Assembly: GCA_002361365.1 (NCBI GenBank) | Contig: DEST01000086.1 | Location: 1-5,483 of the forward strand | Direction of reading: 5' to 3' | Source of the DNA: Alphaproteobacteria bacterium UBA3307 | GTDB lineage: Bacteria; Pseudomonadota; Alphaproteobacteria; RF32; CAG-239 | Length of the DNA: 5,483 bases | The notes under the pieces: model-generated | What the model was told of the DNA's origin: nothing | Databases searched by the model: none | Seen by the model: only the letters and a program-made list of their open reading frames with translations | Made by a program: the position numbers and the translations under genes | Shown here: one piece after another, positions 1 to 5,454 of the stretch | How positions within the stretch are numbered: the first letter of the stretch is position 1 | Layout: each line of letters begins with the position of its first letter

Positions 1-1019
1 CTTTTAATAGAAGCACGGACATAATCGGTTGAATCGTATGCCACCTCAAACACCATATCTTCCGGCATTTTTTGAGATAATTCGGCAATTTTTTTACGAA
101 TATTATTCATAATTTGCAAAGAGTTTGAATTTGGTGTTTGATTAACCCCCATTACCAACGCCGGCGAATTGTTATATGCCGATTTCAAGTTATACGAATC
201 GGCACCGAGTTCAATATGAGCTACGTCTTTCAAATACACTGTCGCACCGTCATCGGAAGTGGTAATCACAATATTTTCAAAATCCTCTACCGTTGAAAGC
301 AACCCTTTTGCCGTCAATGAAAGCACTATTTTATTATCTTTGGTACTCGGTGCCGCACCTACACTGCCGACGGAAGCTTGAACATTTTGTGTTTTAACGG
401 CATTCATCACATCTGCACTGGTTAAGCCGAGAGCATTTAACCGATGCGAATCCAGCCAAATCCGCATACTGTATTGCGGACCGAAAATATTGACATCACC
501 AACACCTTTAACGCGTGAAAGGGCATTTTTCAGATTGGTATAAGCATAATTGCTCAAATACAAATCATCGTAGGTGTGATTGGGAGAGCGCAGCACCAAC
601 ATTGCCAGCATATTGGCGTTTTGCGTGCGCACATTCAATCCGTATTGCGTTACTTCTTCCGGCAATTCCGACGTTACCTGTTGCAAACGATTTTGCACTT
701 TAACCTGCGCAATGTCAGCGTCCGTCCCGACCTCAAACGTTACCGTCAATTTATACGCACCGTTGTCATCGGAAGCTGAGGACATATAAAGCATATTATC
801 CACACCATTGATTTCATTTTCTATCGGAATAGCCACCGTATCCGCCAAAACTTTGGCATTAGCGCCGATATAATTGGTGGAAACCACAATCTGCGGCGGT
901 GTAATTTCCGGATATTGTGCTACAGGCAGAACAGCCAAAGCCAAAAGTCCGAGCAATATCATTACCACCGAAACTACAATTGCGAATCGCGGCCGATTGA
1001 TAAAAAATGCCGAAAACAT
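1..1019 (-). CDS. RND multidrug efflux transporter, AcrB/HAE-1 family, N-terminal part (3' end beyond window)
   Basis: This is the inner-membrane proton-driven pump subunit of a tripartite RND efflux system, which exports hydrophobic or amphiphilic compounds through an outer-membrane channel. The first 339 codons are present and the gene runs off the left edge; family members are about 1,030-1,050 residues, so roughly one third is visible. Residues 1-10 (MFSAFFINRP) match the typical N-terminus, followed by TM1 at about 12-32 and the hallmark LPVAQYPEITPP at 31-42. The porter domain follows with NGVDNMLYMSS (71-81), GTDADIAQVKVQNRLQ (98-113), GVGDVNIFGPQYSMRIWLD (172-190) and KDVAHIELGA (264-273). 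Alignment to E. coli AcrB from memory is nearly gap-free. The phenylalanine of the NIFG segment (F179) is kept, while the position matching AcrB Phe136 appears to be Met137. The ATG is preceded by GGAG with 9-base spacing, inside the end of the adaptor gene; the 6-base gap between the genes indicates one operon. Substrates cannot be told from this part. Confidence 0.96.
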   Translation of the reverse strand, partial: MFSAFFINRPRFAIVVSVVMILLGLLALAVLPVAQYPEITPPQIVVSTNYIGANAKVLADTVAIPIENEINGVDNMLYMSSASDDNGAYKLTVTFEVGTDADIAQVKVQNRLQQVTSELPEEVTQYGLNVRTQNANMLAMLVLRSPNHTYDDLYLSNYAYTNLKNALSRVKGVGDVNIFGPQYSMRIWLDSHRLNALGLTSADVMNAVKTQNVQASVGSVGAAPSTKDNKIVLSLTAKGLLSTVEDFENIVITTSDDGATVYLKDVAHIELGADSYNLKSAYNNSPALVMGVNQTPNSNSLQIMNNIRKKIAELSQKMPEDMVFEVAYDSTDYVRASIK

Positions 1020-1025
1020 CTGCCG

Positions 1026-2165
1026 CTACTCCGCTGTTGTTTGCGTTTGTTGATTTTTAATTATTACCTTTTGTCCCAAAAGACGAGTGTCCACTTTTTC
1101 GGTAGGCAAATATTCTCCGGCATGAAAATCATTTTCCAACGCATATTGATTATTATATTCTCCCAAAACTTTAACTTTACGTTGTTCCAAAATTCCGCCG
1201 TCTATTACATAAATATAATCTCCGTCCGGATGCATGGTTACATCTTCTTTTGGCATCAAAACAACATTGTCAAAGGTACGTTCCAAAAATACTTCTACAT
1301 ACGCATTAGGCATCAATTTGTTTTCCGGATTGGCAAATTCGGCATATATTGCAACTGAATCAGTGTTGGTATCAACCGCATTGGCAGCATATTCTATATT
1401 GCCGGTTTTATCATACATTTCGCCGTTAGCCAAGCGCAGACGAATTTGTAATGCGCTATTTTCTGGGGTGTACAAATGTTTCAAGTATTCCTTATCCGAA
1501 ACCGAAAATACCACACGAATCGGATCGTATTGCACTAATTGCATTAAATTACGGCTTTCAGGCGAAATATATTCCCCGAGCGACAGTGCAATATTGCCTA
1601 AAACACCATCAAACGGAGCTTTTAAATAAGTATAATCCAAATTTGTTTGTGCTACCGTTTGTTGTGCCTTTGCTTTTTCGAGATTACCTTTAGCAGATAA
1701 ATATGCCGCCTCTGCTGCATCTATTTGCGCTTTAGATACAGCTTTTTCGCCAGCTTTTTGCATTCGCTCATATTGCTTTTGCGCATTGACGTAATCAGCA
1801 TGTGCGGCATATAATTCTGCGGCGGCAGAAGCAAGCGCAGCAATATATTCATCTTGTTTTACTACCGCCAAAACATCACCTTTTTTCACCTCCGTCCCGC
1901 CTTTTGCCGCAATTTGAGCAACATAACCGCTGATATAAGGCACAATTTGCGTCATATTGATTGCTTCCACCTTCCCGATATAGCTGTAACTTATGGCAAT
2001 ATTTTGCCCTATAGGCCGGATTGCGGCAATTTCAGGCAATTCTGCTACGGTTGCAGTATATGGAGAATGCATATTATGATATGCACGATATCCTGCATTT
2101 AGCAGCAATATCAGCACAAAAATTGCCAACACACGACCCAAAATTACTTTTTTATTTTCTTGCAT
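1026..2165 (-). CDS. RND efflux periplasmic adaptor (membrane fusion protein, AcrA/MexA type)
   Basis: This 379-residue periplasmic adaptor links the RND pump encoded immediately downstream to an outer-membrane channel. Residues 8-24 form an uncleaved-looking hydrophobic anchor. There is no lipobox cysteine (indeed no cysteine at all), so it is probably held by a transmembrane helix rather than by a lipid as in AcrA. The first half of the lipoyl domain is at about 74-108 (GYVAQIAAKGG, then VKKGDVLAVV), and an Ala/Gln/Lys-rich alpha-helical hairpin covers about 108-175. The second lipoyl half starts at 181 with LKAPFDGVLG and includes LGEYISP. The beta-barrel follows (YDPIRVVFSVSDKEYL at 213-228; LMPNAYVEV at 284-292), then the membrane-proximal domain up to a Gln/Thr-rich tail. 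An in-frame TTG at 2222 would add 19 residues, but the GGAGG six bases before the ATG at 2165 fixes the shorter start. No outer-membrane TolC-like gene or TetR-type repressor is visible. Confidence 0.95.
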   Translation of the reverse strand: MQENKKVILGRVLAIFVLILLLNAGYRAYHNMHSPYTATVAELPEIAAIRPIGQNIAISYSYIGKVEAINMTQIVPYISGYVAQIAAKGGTEVKKGDVLAVVKQDEYIAALASAAAELYAAHADYVNAQKQYERMQKAGEKAVSKAQIDAAEAAYLSAKGNLEKAKAQQTVAQTNLDYTYLKAPFDGVLGNIALSLGEYISPESRNLMQLVQYDPIRVVFSVSDKEYLKHLYTPENSALQIRLRLANGEMYDKTGNIEYAANAVDTNTDSVAIYAEFANPENKLMPNAYVEVFLERTFDNVVLMPKEDVTMHPDGDYIYVIDGGILEQRKVKVLGEYNNQYALENDFHAGEYLPTEKVDTRLLGQKVIIKNQQTQTTAE

Positions 2166-2171
2166 TATTTT

Positions 2172-2176
2172 CCTCC
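2172..2176 (-). promoter_or_regulatory. Shine-Dalgarno site of the efflux adaptor gene
   Basis: A perfect GGAGG lies six bases before the ATG at 2165. No comparable site precedes the in-frame TTG at 2222 or the in-frame ATG nine codons after that TTG, so this site decides the start. Confidence 0.85.
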
Positions 2177-2210
2177 GGATATTTTTATTTTGCATAAATA
2201 ATCCGTCAAA

Positions 2211-2226
2211 GCACCTTTTCAAGCGC
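2211..2226 (-). terminator. Weak GAAA-tetraloop hairpin after rpoH, possible attenuator
   Basis: Read on the minus strand, GCGCTT-GAAA-AGGTGC can fold into a six-pair stem (two of them G-U pairs) closed by a GNRA tetraloop, starting four bases after the rpoH stop. Only UUU follows before the run is broken, so it is at best a leaky terminator or an mRNA 3'-end stabiliser. It is the only hairpin I see in the 64-base gap between rpoH and the efflux genes. Confidence 0.3.
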
Positions 2227-2229
2227 GAG

Positions 2230-3102
2230 CTATTGCATTTGTTCTATGGCTTTGGAAATTTTGCGAATCGAATTAAGCTCTATTTGGCGTACTCGTTCTT
2301 TAGAAATGTTGTAAGTCTGGCTTAAATCTTCAAGAGTAATATTTTCTTCTGACATACGGCGTTTGAACAAAATATCTTTTTCACGCGGATTTAAAACCGT
2401 TATTGCTTTATAAAACAATTTACGACGATAGTTTAAGGTTTCGCGATACGATAATTGTTCTTCTTGATTCGGCTTACTGTCGTAAATAAAGTCTATCCAT
2501 TCTGCTCCGTTATCGTTGTTTTGCGAATCCACCATAATATTCAATGAACCATCATGTGCCTTAAGCCGCGTATTCATATCAGTAACTTCTTGTACACTCA
2601 CATCAAGTGAATCGGCTATATCTTGCAAAACTTCTCCTGAAAGTTCACGGTCATCCGTCAAATTCAGACTGTTTTTTATTTTACGCAAGTTAAAAAACAA
2701 CTTTTTTTGTGCCGCAGTAGTACCGAGTTTGACTAACGACCACGAATTTAGGATGTATTTTTGCACCGCAGCTTTTATCCACCACAAAGCATAGGTCGAA
2801 AACCGAAATCCTTTATCCGGTTCAAATTTATTGATTGCGTATAATAAACCGATGTTGCCTTCCGCAATCATTTCGCTCATAGGCAAACCGTATCCTTTAT
2901 ATTTTGATACCACTTTTATTACCAGTCGCAAATGCGATGTAATCAATTTATAGGCCAATTTCTTGTCGTGAGTTTCTTTATATTTTACCGCAAGTTCATA
3001 TTCTTCTTCTTGCGAAAGCAACGGATATTGACGAATATTTTGCAGATAACGCGCCATATTTGCATCGGGCGCAAAGTCCAGTCCGGTCATAGTAGTTTCC
3101 AT
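2230..3102 (-). CDS. rpoH: RNA polymerase heat-shock sigma factor RpoH (sigma-32)
   Basis: This 290-residue alternative sigma factor directs RNA polymerase to heat-shock and protein-quality-control promoters; E. coli RpoH is 284 residues. Region 1.2 is at about 16-50 (MARYLQNIRQYPLLS). Region 2 follows: SHLRLVIKVVSKYKGYGLP at 56-74, MIAEGNIGLLYAINKFEPDKGFRFSTYALWWIKAAVQKYIL through to 118, then SWSLVK. The diagnostic RpoH box QKKLFFNLR is at 132-140 and separates it from RpoD or RpoS. Region 4.2 carries the helix-turn-helix at about 255-281 (TLEDLSQTYNISKERVRQIE). The start at 3102 is chosen because AGGAGGGG lies just upstream. An in-frame TTG at 3144 would add 14 residues but has no ribosome site, and it lies within the spacer of the proposed promoter, upstream of that promoter's start point. 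The box and residues such as KGYGLP and GTTAAQKK fit RpoH of proteobacteria, and the N-terminus fits alphaproteobacteria best. It lies 81 bases after amrS and 64 before the efflux genes, all in the same direction. Confidence 0.97.
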   Translation of the reverse strand: METTMTGLDFAPDANMARYLQNIRQYPLLSQEEEYELAVKYKETHDKKLAYKLITSHLRLVIKVVSKYKGYGLPMSEMIAEGNIGLLYAINKFEPDKGFRFSTYALWWIKAAVQKYILNSWSLVKLGTTAAQKKLFFNLRKIKNSLNLTDDRELSGEVLQDIADSLDVSVQEVTDMNTRLKAHDGSLNIMVDSQNNDNGAEWIDFIYDSKPNQEEQLSYRETLNYRRKLFYKAITVLNPREKDILFKRRMSEENITLEDLSQTYNISKERVRQIELNSIRKISKAIEQMQ

Positions 3103-3131
3103 ACTTTCCCCTCCTGTTTGTTTGACTTTGC
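3071..3131 (-). repeat. 8-base inverted repeat bracketing the rpoH ribosome site and start codon
   Basis: On the minus strand GCAAAGTC (3131 to 3124) is exactly complementary to GACTTTGC (3078 to 3071), the latter lying in codons 9-11 of rpoH. The 45 bases between them hold AGGAGGGG and the ATG. Inside the loop, AGTA/TACT around the start codon could add a four-pair stem, and CAG/CTG next to the main stem could add three more. This could be an mRNA fold controlling rpoH translation, but a match of this length can also occur by chance. Confidence 0.35.
3108..3115 (-). promoter_or_regulatory. Shine-Dalgarno site of rpoH
   Basis: AGGAGGGG on the minus strand, with the AGGAGG core seven bases before the ATG at 3102. 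It is unusually close to the full anti-SD complement and fixes the start of rpoH at the METTMT methionine. Confidence 0.88.
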
Positions 3132-3133
3132 AG

Positions 3134-3162
3134 ATGATAACCAACAGATGTTGTTACGGCAA
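3134..3162 (-). promoter_or_regulatory. Candidate sigma70-type promoter of rpoH
   Basis: On the minus strand TTGCCG (3162-3157; four of six consensus bases) and TATCAT (3139-3134; five of six) are separated by exactly 17 bases. Initiation would fall near 3127, giving a leader of about 25 bases with the ribosome site in it. I see no RpoH-type or RpoE-type promoter in the gap, so autoregulation is not evident. Confidence 0.5.
3142..3153. repeat. 12-base palindrome in the rpoH promoter spacer
   Basis: CAACA-GA-TGTTG is a perfect five-base inverted repeat with a two-base centre. It lies wholly within the 17-base spacer of the candidate rpoH promoter, a position where a bound dimeric protein would block RNA polymerase or, with MerR-type factors, distort the spacer. 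The 81-base gap has no other palindrome of this length that I found. Confidence 0.3.
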
Positions 3163-3183
3163 CCTATCCTTTAGTTTTATTTT

Positions 3184-4014
3184 TCAGCAATTTCCGGCGT
3201 GCACATAACGTAAATATTGCCGCGCAACATCACAAAGGTAAAGTACCGTTTCAACCGGTGTCGGCGGGATATTAGTCAGCTTATAATGCGGAAAATAGCG
3301 ACTGATATGCAGCGGAATCTCTGATGACAGCGATGCCAGCCATTCAGCTTCTGCTCGCATATGCGCTGCACTGTCATTCAAAGTCGGTACAATAAGAGTT
3401 GTCACTTCTATATGGCAACGGTCATACGCTGTTTCTATGGTTTGTTTTACCTGTTCAAAATCACCGCCGAGATAAGTATAATACCCTTGGGTAAAGCCTT
3501 TTAAATCAATATTCATTGCATCAACAAGCGGCAACAGCTCCACCAGCGGCCCTTTATTGATATGTCCGTTTGTCACCAACACCGTTTTCAAACCGACCTG
3601 ATGCAAAAGTTGACAGCAGTCACGCACGTATTCAAAACTGATAAACGGCTCGTTATAGGTAAATGCCACTCCCAAATTTCCGCGCGGCTGTTTGGCTAAA
3701 TTAAGCGCCAATTCAGTCAACTCTCTGGGTGACATAGGCTGTGTCGGCACTTCATTCATTCCGCTCATAGAAATATGATGATTCTGGCAAAACGGACAAC
3801 GTAAATTGCAGCCAAAACCGCCGACAGATAAAATAGCACTATGAGGATAAAAATGGTACAATGGTTTTTTCTCAATCGGGTCAAGAGCCAAAGATGATAT
3901 ACGTCCATAGTTAAGCCCCACGATTTTTCCGTTAAAACACGCGCGTGCCTTGCAAAAGCCGGTCTGACCTTCAGACAAGTTACAATGATGAAAACATATC
4001 GGACAAACCGGCAT
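3184..4014 (-). CDS. amrS: AmmeMemoRadiSam system radical SAM enzyme AmrS, short form
   Basis: This 276-residue radical SAM protein is related to pyruvate-formate-lyase-activating enzymes. It should bind a 4Fe-4S cluster and cleave S-adenosylmethionine to start a radical reaction on an unknown substrate. The cluster motif CNLRCPFC supplies Cys69, Cys73 and Cys76. Upstream lies the conserved Cys-rich N-terminal lobe (Cys4, Cys7, Cys11, Cys21; GQTGFCKAR) and YGRISSLALDPIEKKPLYHFYP (36-57), a family signature. FTYNEP (118-123), VTNGHINKGPL (147-157), AMNIDLKGF (166-174) and HISRYFPHYKL (236-246) complete the barrel. Long-form members have about 330 residues and a C-terminal CPxCG knuckle; this protein ends at YVHAGNC, and the frame after the stop encodes nothing similar. 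The ATG shares its A with the TGA of the upstream fusion gene (TGATG) and has only a weak GGTGG-like site before it, so translational coupling is likely. The cysteines and the family motifs checked are intact, so I expect it to be functional. Confidence 0.95.
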   Translation of the reverse strand: MPVCPICFHHCNLSEGQTGFCKARACFNGKIVGLNYGRISSLALDPIEKKPLYHFYPHSAILSVGGFGCNLRCPFCQNHHISMSGMNEVPTQPMSPRELTELALNLAKQPRGNLGVAFTYNEPFISFEYVRDCCQLLHQVGLKTVLVTNGHINKGPLVELLPLVDAMNIDLKGFTQGYYTYLGGDFEQVKQTIETAYDRCHIEVTTLIVPTLNDSAAHMRAEAEWLASLSSEIPLHISRYFPHYKLTNIPPTPVETVLYLCDVARQYLRYVHAGNC

Positions 4015-5399
4015 CAGAAGTGTCTTTCCACCTGAAAATAAAACAAATCGACCGGTTCATTCGGAGCAATTCCTGCTTTTTGCTTGGCAATTTGAATTTG
4101 CTGCTCGGTTGTATCCACACCATCCAAATTCGGCAGCAATAATCCGCGGCGGTTACCGTTTTGCACGATAATTCCATCGACTTTAGGATGCAGAATTACA
4201 CCTTCCGTCACAGGTTTTGCCGGCGTTAAGACATCAACGCTGTATACAATATCATTCAGCTCGCTCGGCTTTACCGGAGTAAAACGTGGGTCTTGAGAAC
4301 AAGCAGAAATTGCATTACGCCAAATCTCACGGCCGATATTTTCGCTCACCGGCTCGATAGTGCCGATACAACCGCGCAATTGTCCGTTTTTCTTTAAGGA
4401 TACGAAAACCCCTGCCCGTGCTGAAATCAGTGCTTCCGGCAAATCAGACGGAAACTCAAGCGGCGTGCCGGTTGTCACATAATGCTCTACGCATTTACGG
4501 GCAAAAGATACAAAATCATCTTCTTTGGTACGCCGTGCAGCCATTTCTTGCTGCATTTTTGTGATGTATTGCGTGCCGAAATTACGACCGTTGTCTACGC
4601 CGTTCACCTTGAAAGTCGCCACGCCGTAACCGACTCCGAACGGTCCTTCATACGAAAGCAGTTTACTCTCCACCGCCATATTATCCAACGCACCGGCCAT
4701 AATGATAAACGAGCGATGCCCGCATTCTCCGGCTGCCTCACAAAATTCCGGCTTATAAGTAAACAAATCGGCAAAATTTCCCTCCCCCAATGCTTTGGTT
4801 ATTTTGGCATCAAACTCCGGTCCTTCTTTGGCAAAGCCATACGGACCTTCGGCCAACAGACGATGCGATAAATCACCGCTGGCCACAAATACGGCCTTGC
4901 GATTAAGTTTGTTCACAACATCTTTAATCAGTTGTCCGAGTTGATAATGTTGCGCCAATGACAAACCTGATAGCCCGATACGCACCACCTTATATTTTGG
5001 CCAAACCTCGTTTAGATAGCGCAACGGAATAATCGAGCCGTGGTCGAGTGCCGGATTACGTTCACCCAAAGTGCCGCACGGAAAGTTTTTTTGTGTGCAT
5101 AAAGCCTCCAGTTCACTGACAAACTCTTGGTCATAATAAGCGTGAATCTTGACTTGCGGCGCTCCGAATTGGGTAAAATCACCCTTAGCCTCTGTTCCAC
5201 CTGAAATATGAAAATAATCGGCATATAGCTCACTGTGCGGAGTGGTTAAAATGATTGTTTCCGGCTCAAAAGAAGCCACAAATTTCATAGCCTCACGATA
5301 GGCGTTGATGGTTTTGATAATTTCTTGCTCCCGTCCTTGTCCGACTTCTTCAAACATAATCGGCGGATGCGGTACGGCGACGGCTGCCAAAATTGACAT
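4014..5399 (-). CDS. AmmeMemoRadiSam system protein: LigB/Memo-like domain fused to AMMECR1 domain
   Basis: This 461-residue cytoplasmic-looking protein has two domains. Residues 1 to about 265 belong to the class III extradiol dioxygenase (LigB)/Memo superfamily. The start ILAAVAVPHPP is typical, and likely metal-site candidates are His11, His55 (TTPHSELYADYFHIS), His120 (ALDHGSIIPLRYL), His179 (ASGDLSHR) and His228 in a CEAAGECGHRS stretch. Residues of about 290-461 are an AMMECR1 domain (AmmeMemoRadiSam system protein A) with its signature LRGCIGTIEP at 341-350, then SQDPRFTPVKPSEL and GLLLPNLDGVDT. In many genomes these domains are separate proteins; here they are fused and coupled to the radical SAM partner. 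The reaction and substrate are not known to me, and the domain name does not prove ring cleavage. The ATG at 5399 is chosen over the in-frame ATG at 5414 because AGGAG lies seven bases before it and because the family starts at MSILAA. The gene starts about 22 bases after the tRNA terminator. Confidence 0.95.
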   Translation of the reverse strand: MSILAAVAVPHPPIMFEEVGQGREQEIIKTINAYREAMKFVASFEPETIILTTPHSELYADYFHISGGTEAKGDFTQFGAPQVKIHAYYDQEFVSELEALCTQKNFPCGTLGERNPALDHGSIIPLRYLNEVWPKYKVVRIGLSGLSLAQHYQLGQLIKDVVNKLNRKAVFVASGDLSHRLLAEGPYGFAKEGPEFDAKITKALGEGNFADLFTYKPEFCEAAGECGHRSFIIMAGALDNMAVESKLLSYEGPFGVGYGVATFKVNGVDNGRNFGTQYITKMQQEMAARRTKEDDFVSFARKCVEHYVTTGTPLEFPSDLPEALISARAGVFVSLKKNGQLRGCIGTIEPVSENIGREIWRNAISACSQDPRFTPVKPSELNDIVYSVDVLTPAKPVTEGVILHPKVDGIIVQNGNRRGLLLPNLDGVDTTEQQIQIAKQKAGIAPNEPVDLFYFQVERHF

Positions 5400-5406
5400 A
5401 TTTCTA

Positions 5407-5411
5407 CTCCT
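5407..5411 (-). promoter_or_regulatory. Shine-Dalgarno site of the LigB/Memo-AMMECR1 fusion gene
   Basis: AGGAG on the minus strand, seven bases before the ATG at 5399. It overlaps the codons that would follow the alternative ATG at 5414, which argues for the inner start. Confidence 0.8.
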
Positions 5412-5421
5412 CATTCTTAAG

Positions 5422-5447
5422 AAAAAGGCAGGCTCTAAAACCTGCCT
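5422..5447 (-). terminator. Intrinsic terminator of the tRNA transcription unit
   Basis: On the minus strand AGGCAGG (5447-5441) and CCTGCCT (5432-5426) form a perfect seven-pair stem with an eight-base loop, followed by a T-run that ends with a C at 5421. It begins seven bases after the encoded CCA. The plus-strand reading has no T-run after the stem, so it works in one direction only. Confidence 0.85.
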
Positions 5448-5454
5448 AAAAAAC

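Noticed and set aside
515..789. Short plus-strand open frames opposite the efflux transporter.
   Set aside because: They overlap each other and lie wholly antisense to a well-conserved AcrB-type coding region, with low-complexity His/Arg/Cys-rich translations and no recognisable domain.
2181..2209. TTGACG, 17-base spacer, AAAAAT on the minus strand, as a promoter for the efflux operon.
   Set aside because: The start point would fall at about 2174, inside the GGAGG ribosome site, leaving no usable leader; the -10 element is also poor.
2166..2222. Nineteen-residue N-terminal extension of the efflux adaptor from TTG at 2222.
   Set aside because: TTG start without a ribosome site, and it would bury the strong GGAGG that sits correctly before the ATG at 2165.
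3535..3546. A 12-base copy of the tRNA 3' end (CAGCTCCACCAG) inside amrS, a possible attachment site.
   Set aside because: It lies on the opposite strand to the tRNA, is in the middle of a conserved intact gene where it encodes Leu-Val-Glu-Leu on the minus strand, and does not extend into the T-arm. It is a coincidence of common codons.
3184..4014. Pyruvate-formate-lyase-activating enzyme as the identity of the radical SAM protein.
   Set aside because: The Cys-rich N-terminal lobe, the DPIEKKPLYHFYP signature and coupling to an AMMECR1 fusion gene point to AmrS, and no glycyl-radical enzyme gene is nearby.
5012..5233. A 73-codon minus-strand frame inside the LigB/Memo domain, in another reading frame.
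   Set aside because: It is fully inside a conserved domain of the real gene and has no recognisable motif; it is a shadow frame.
5413..5418. AAGAAT on the minus strand as a -10 element for the fusion gene.
   Set aside because: There is no matching -35 at 16-18 bases, and the transcript would start within or next to the ribosome site.
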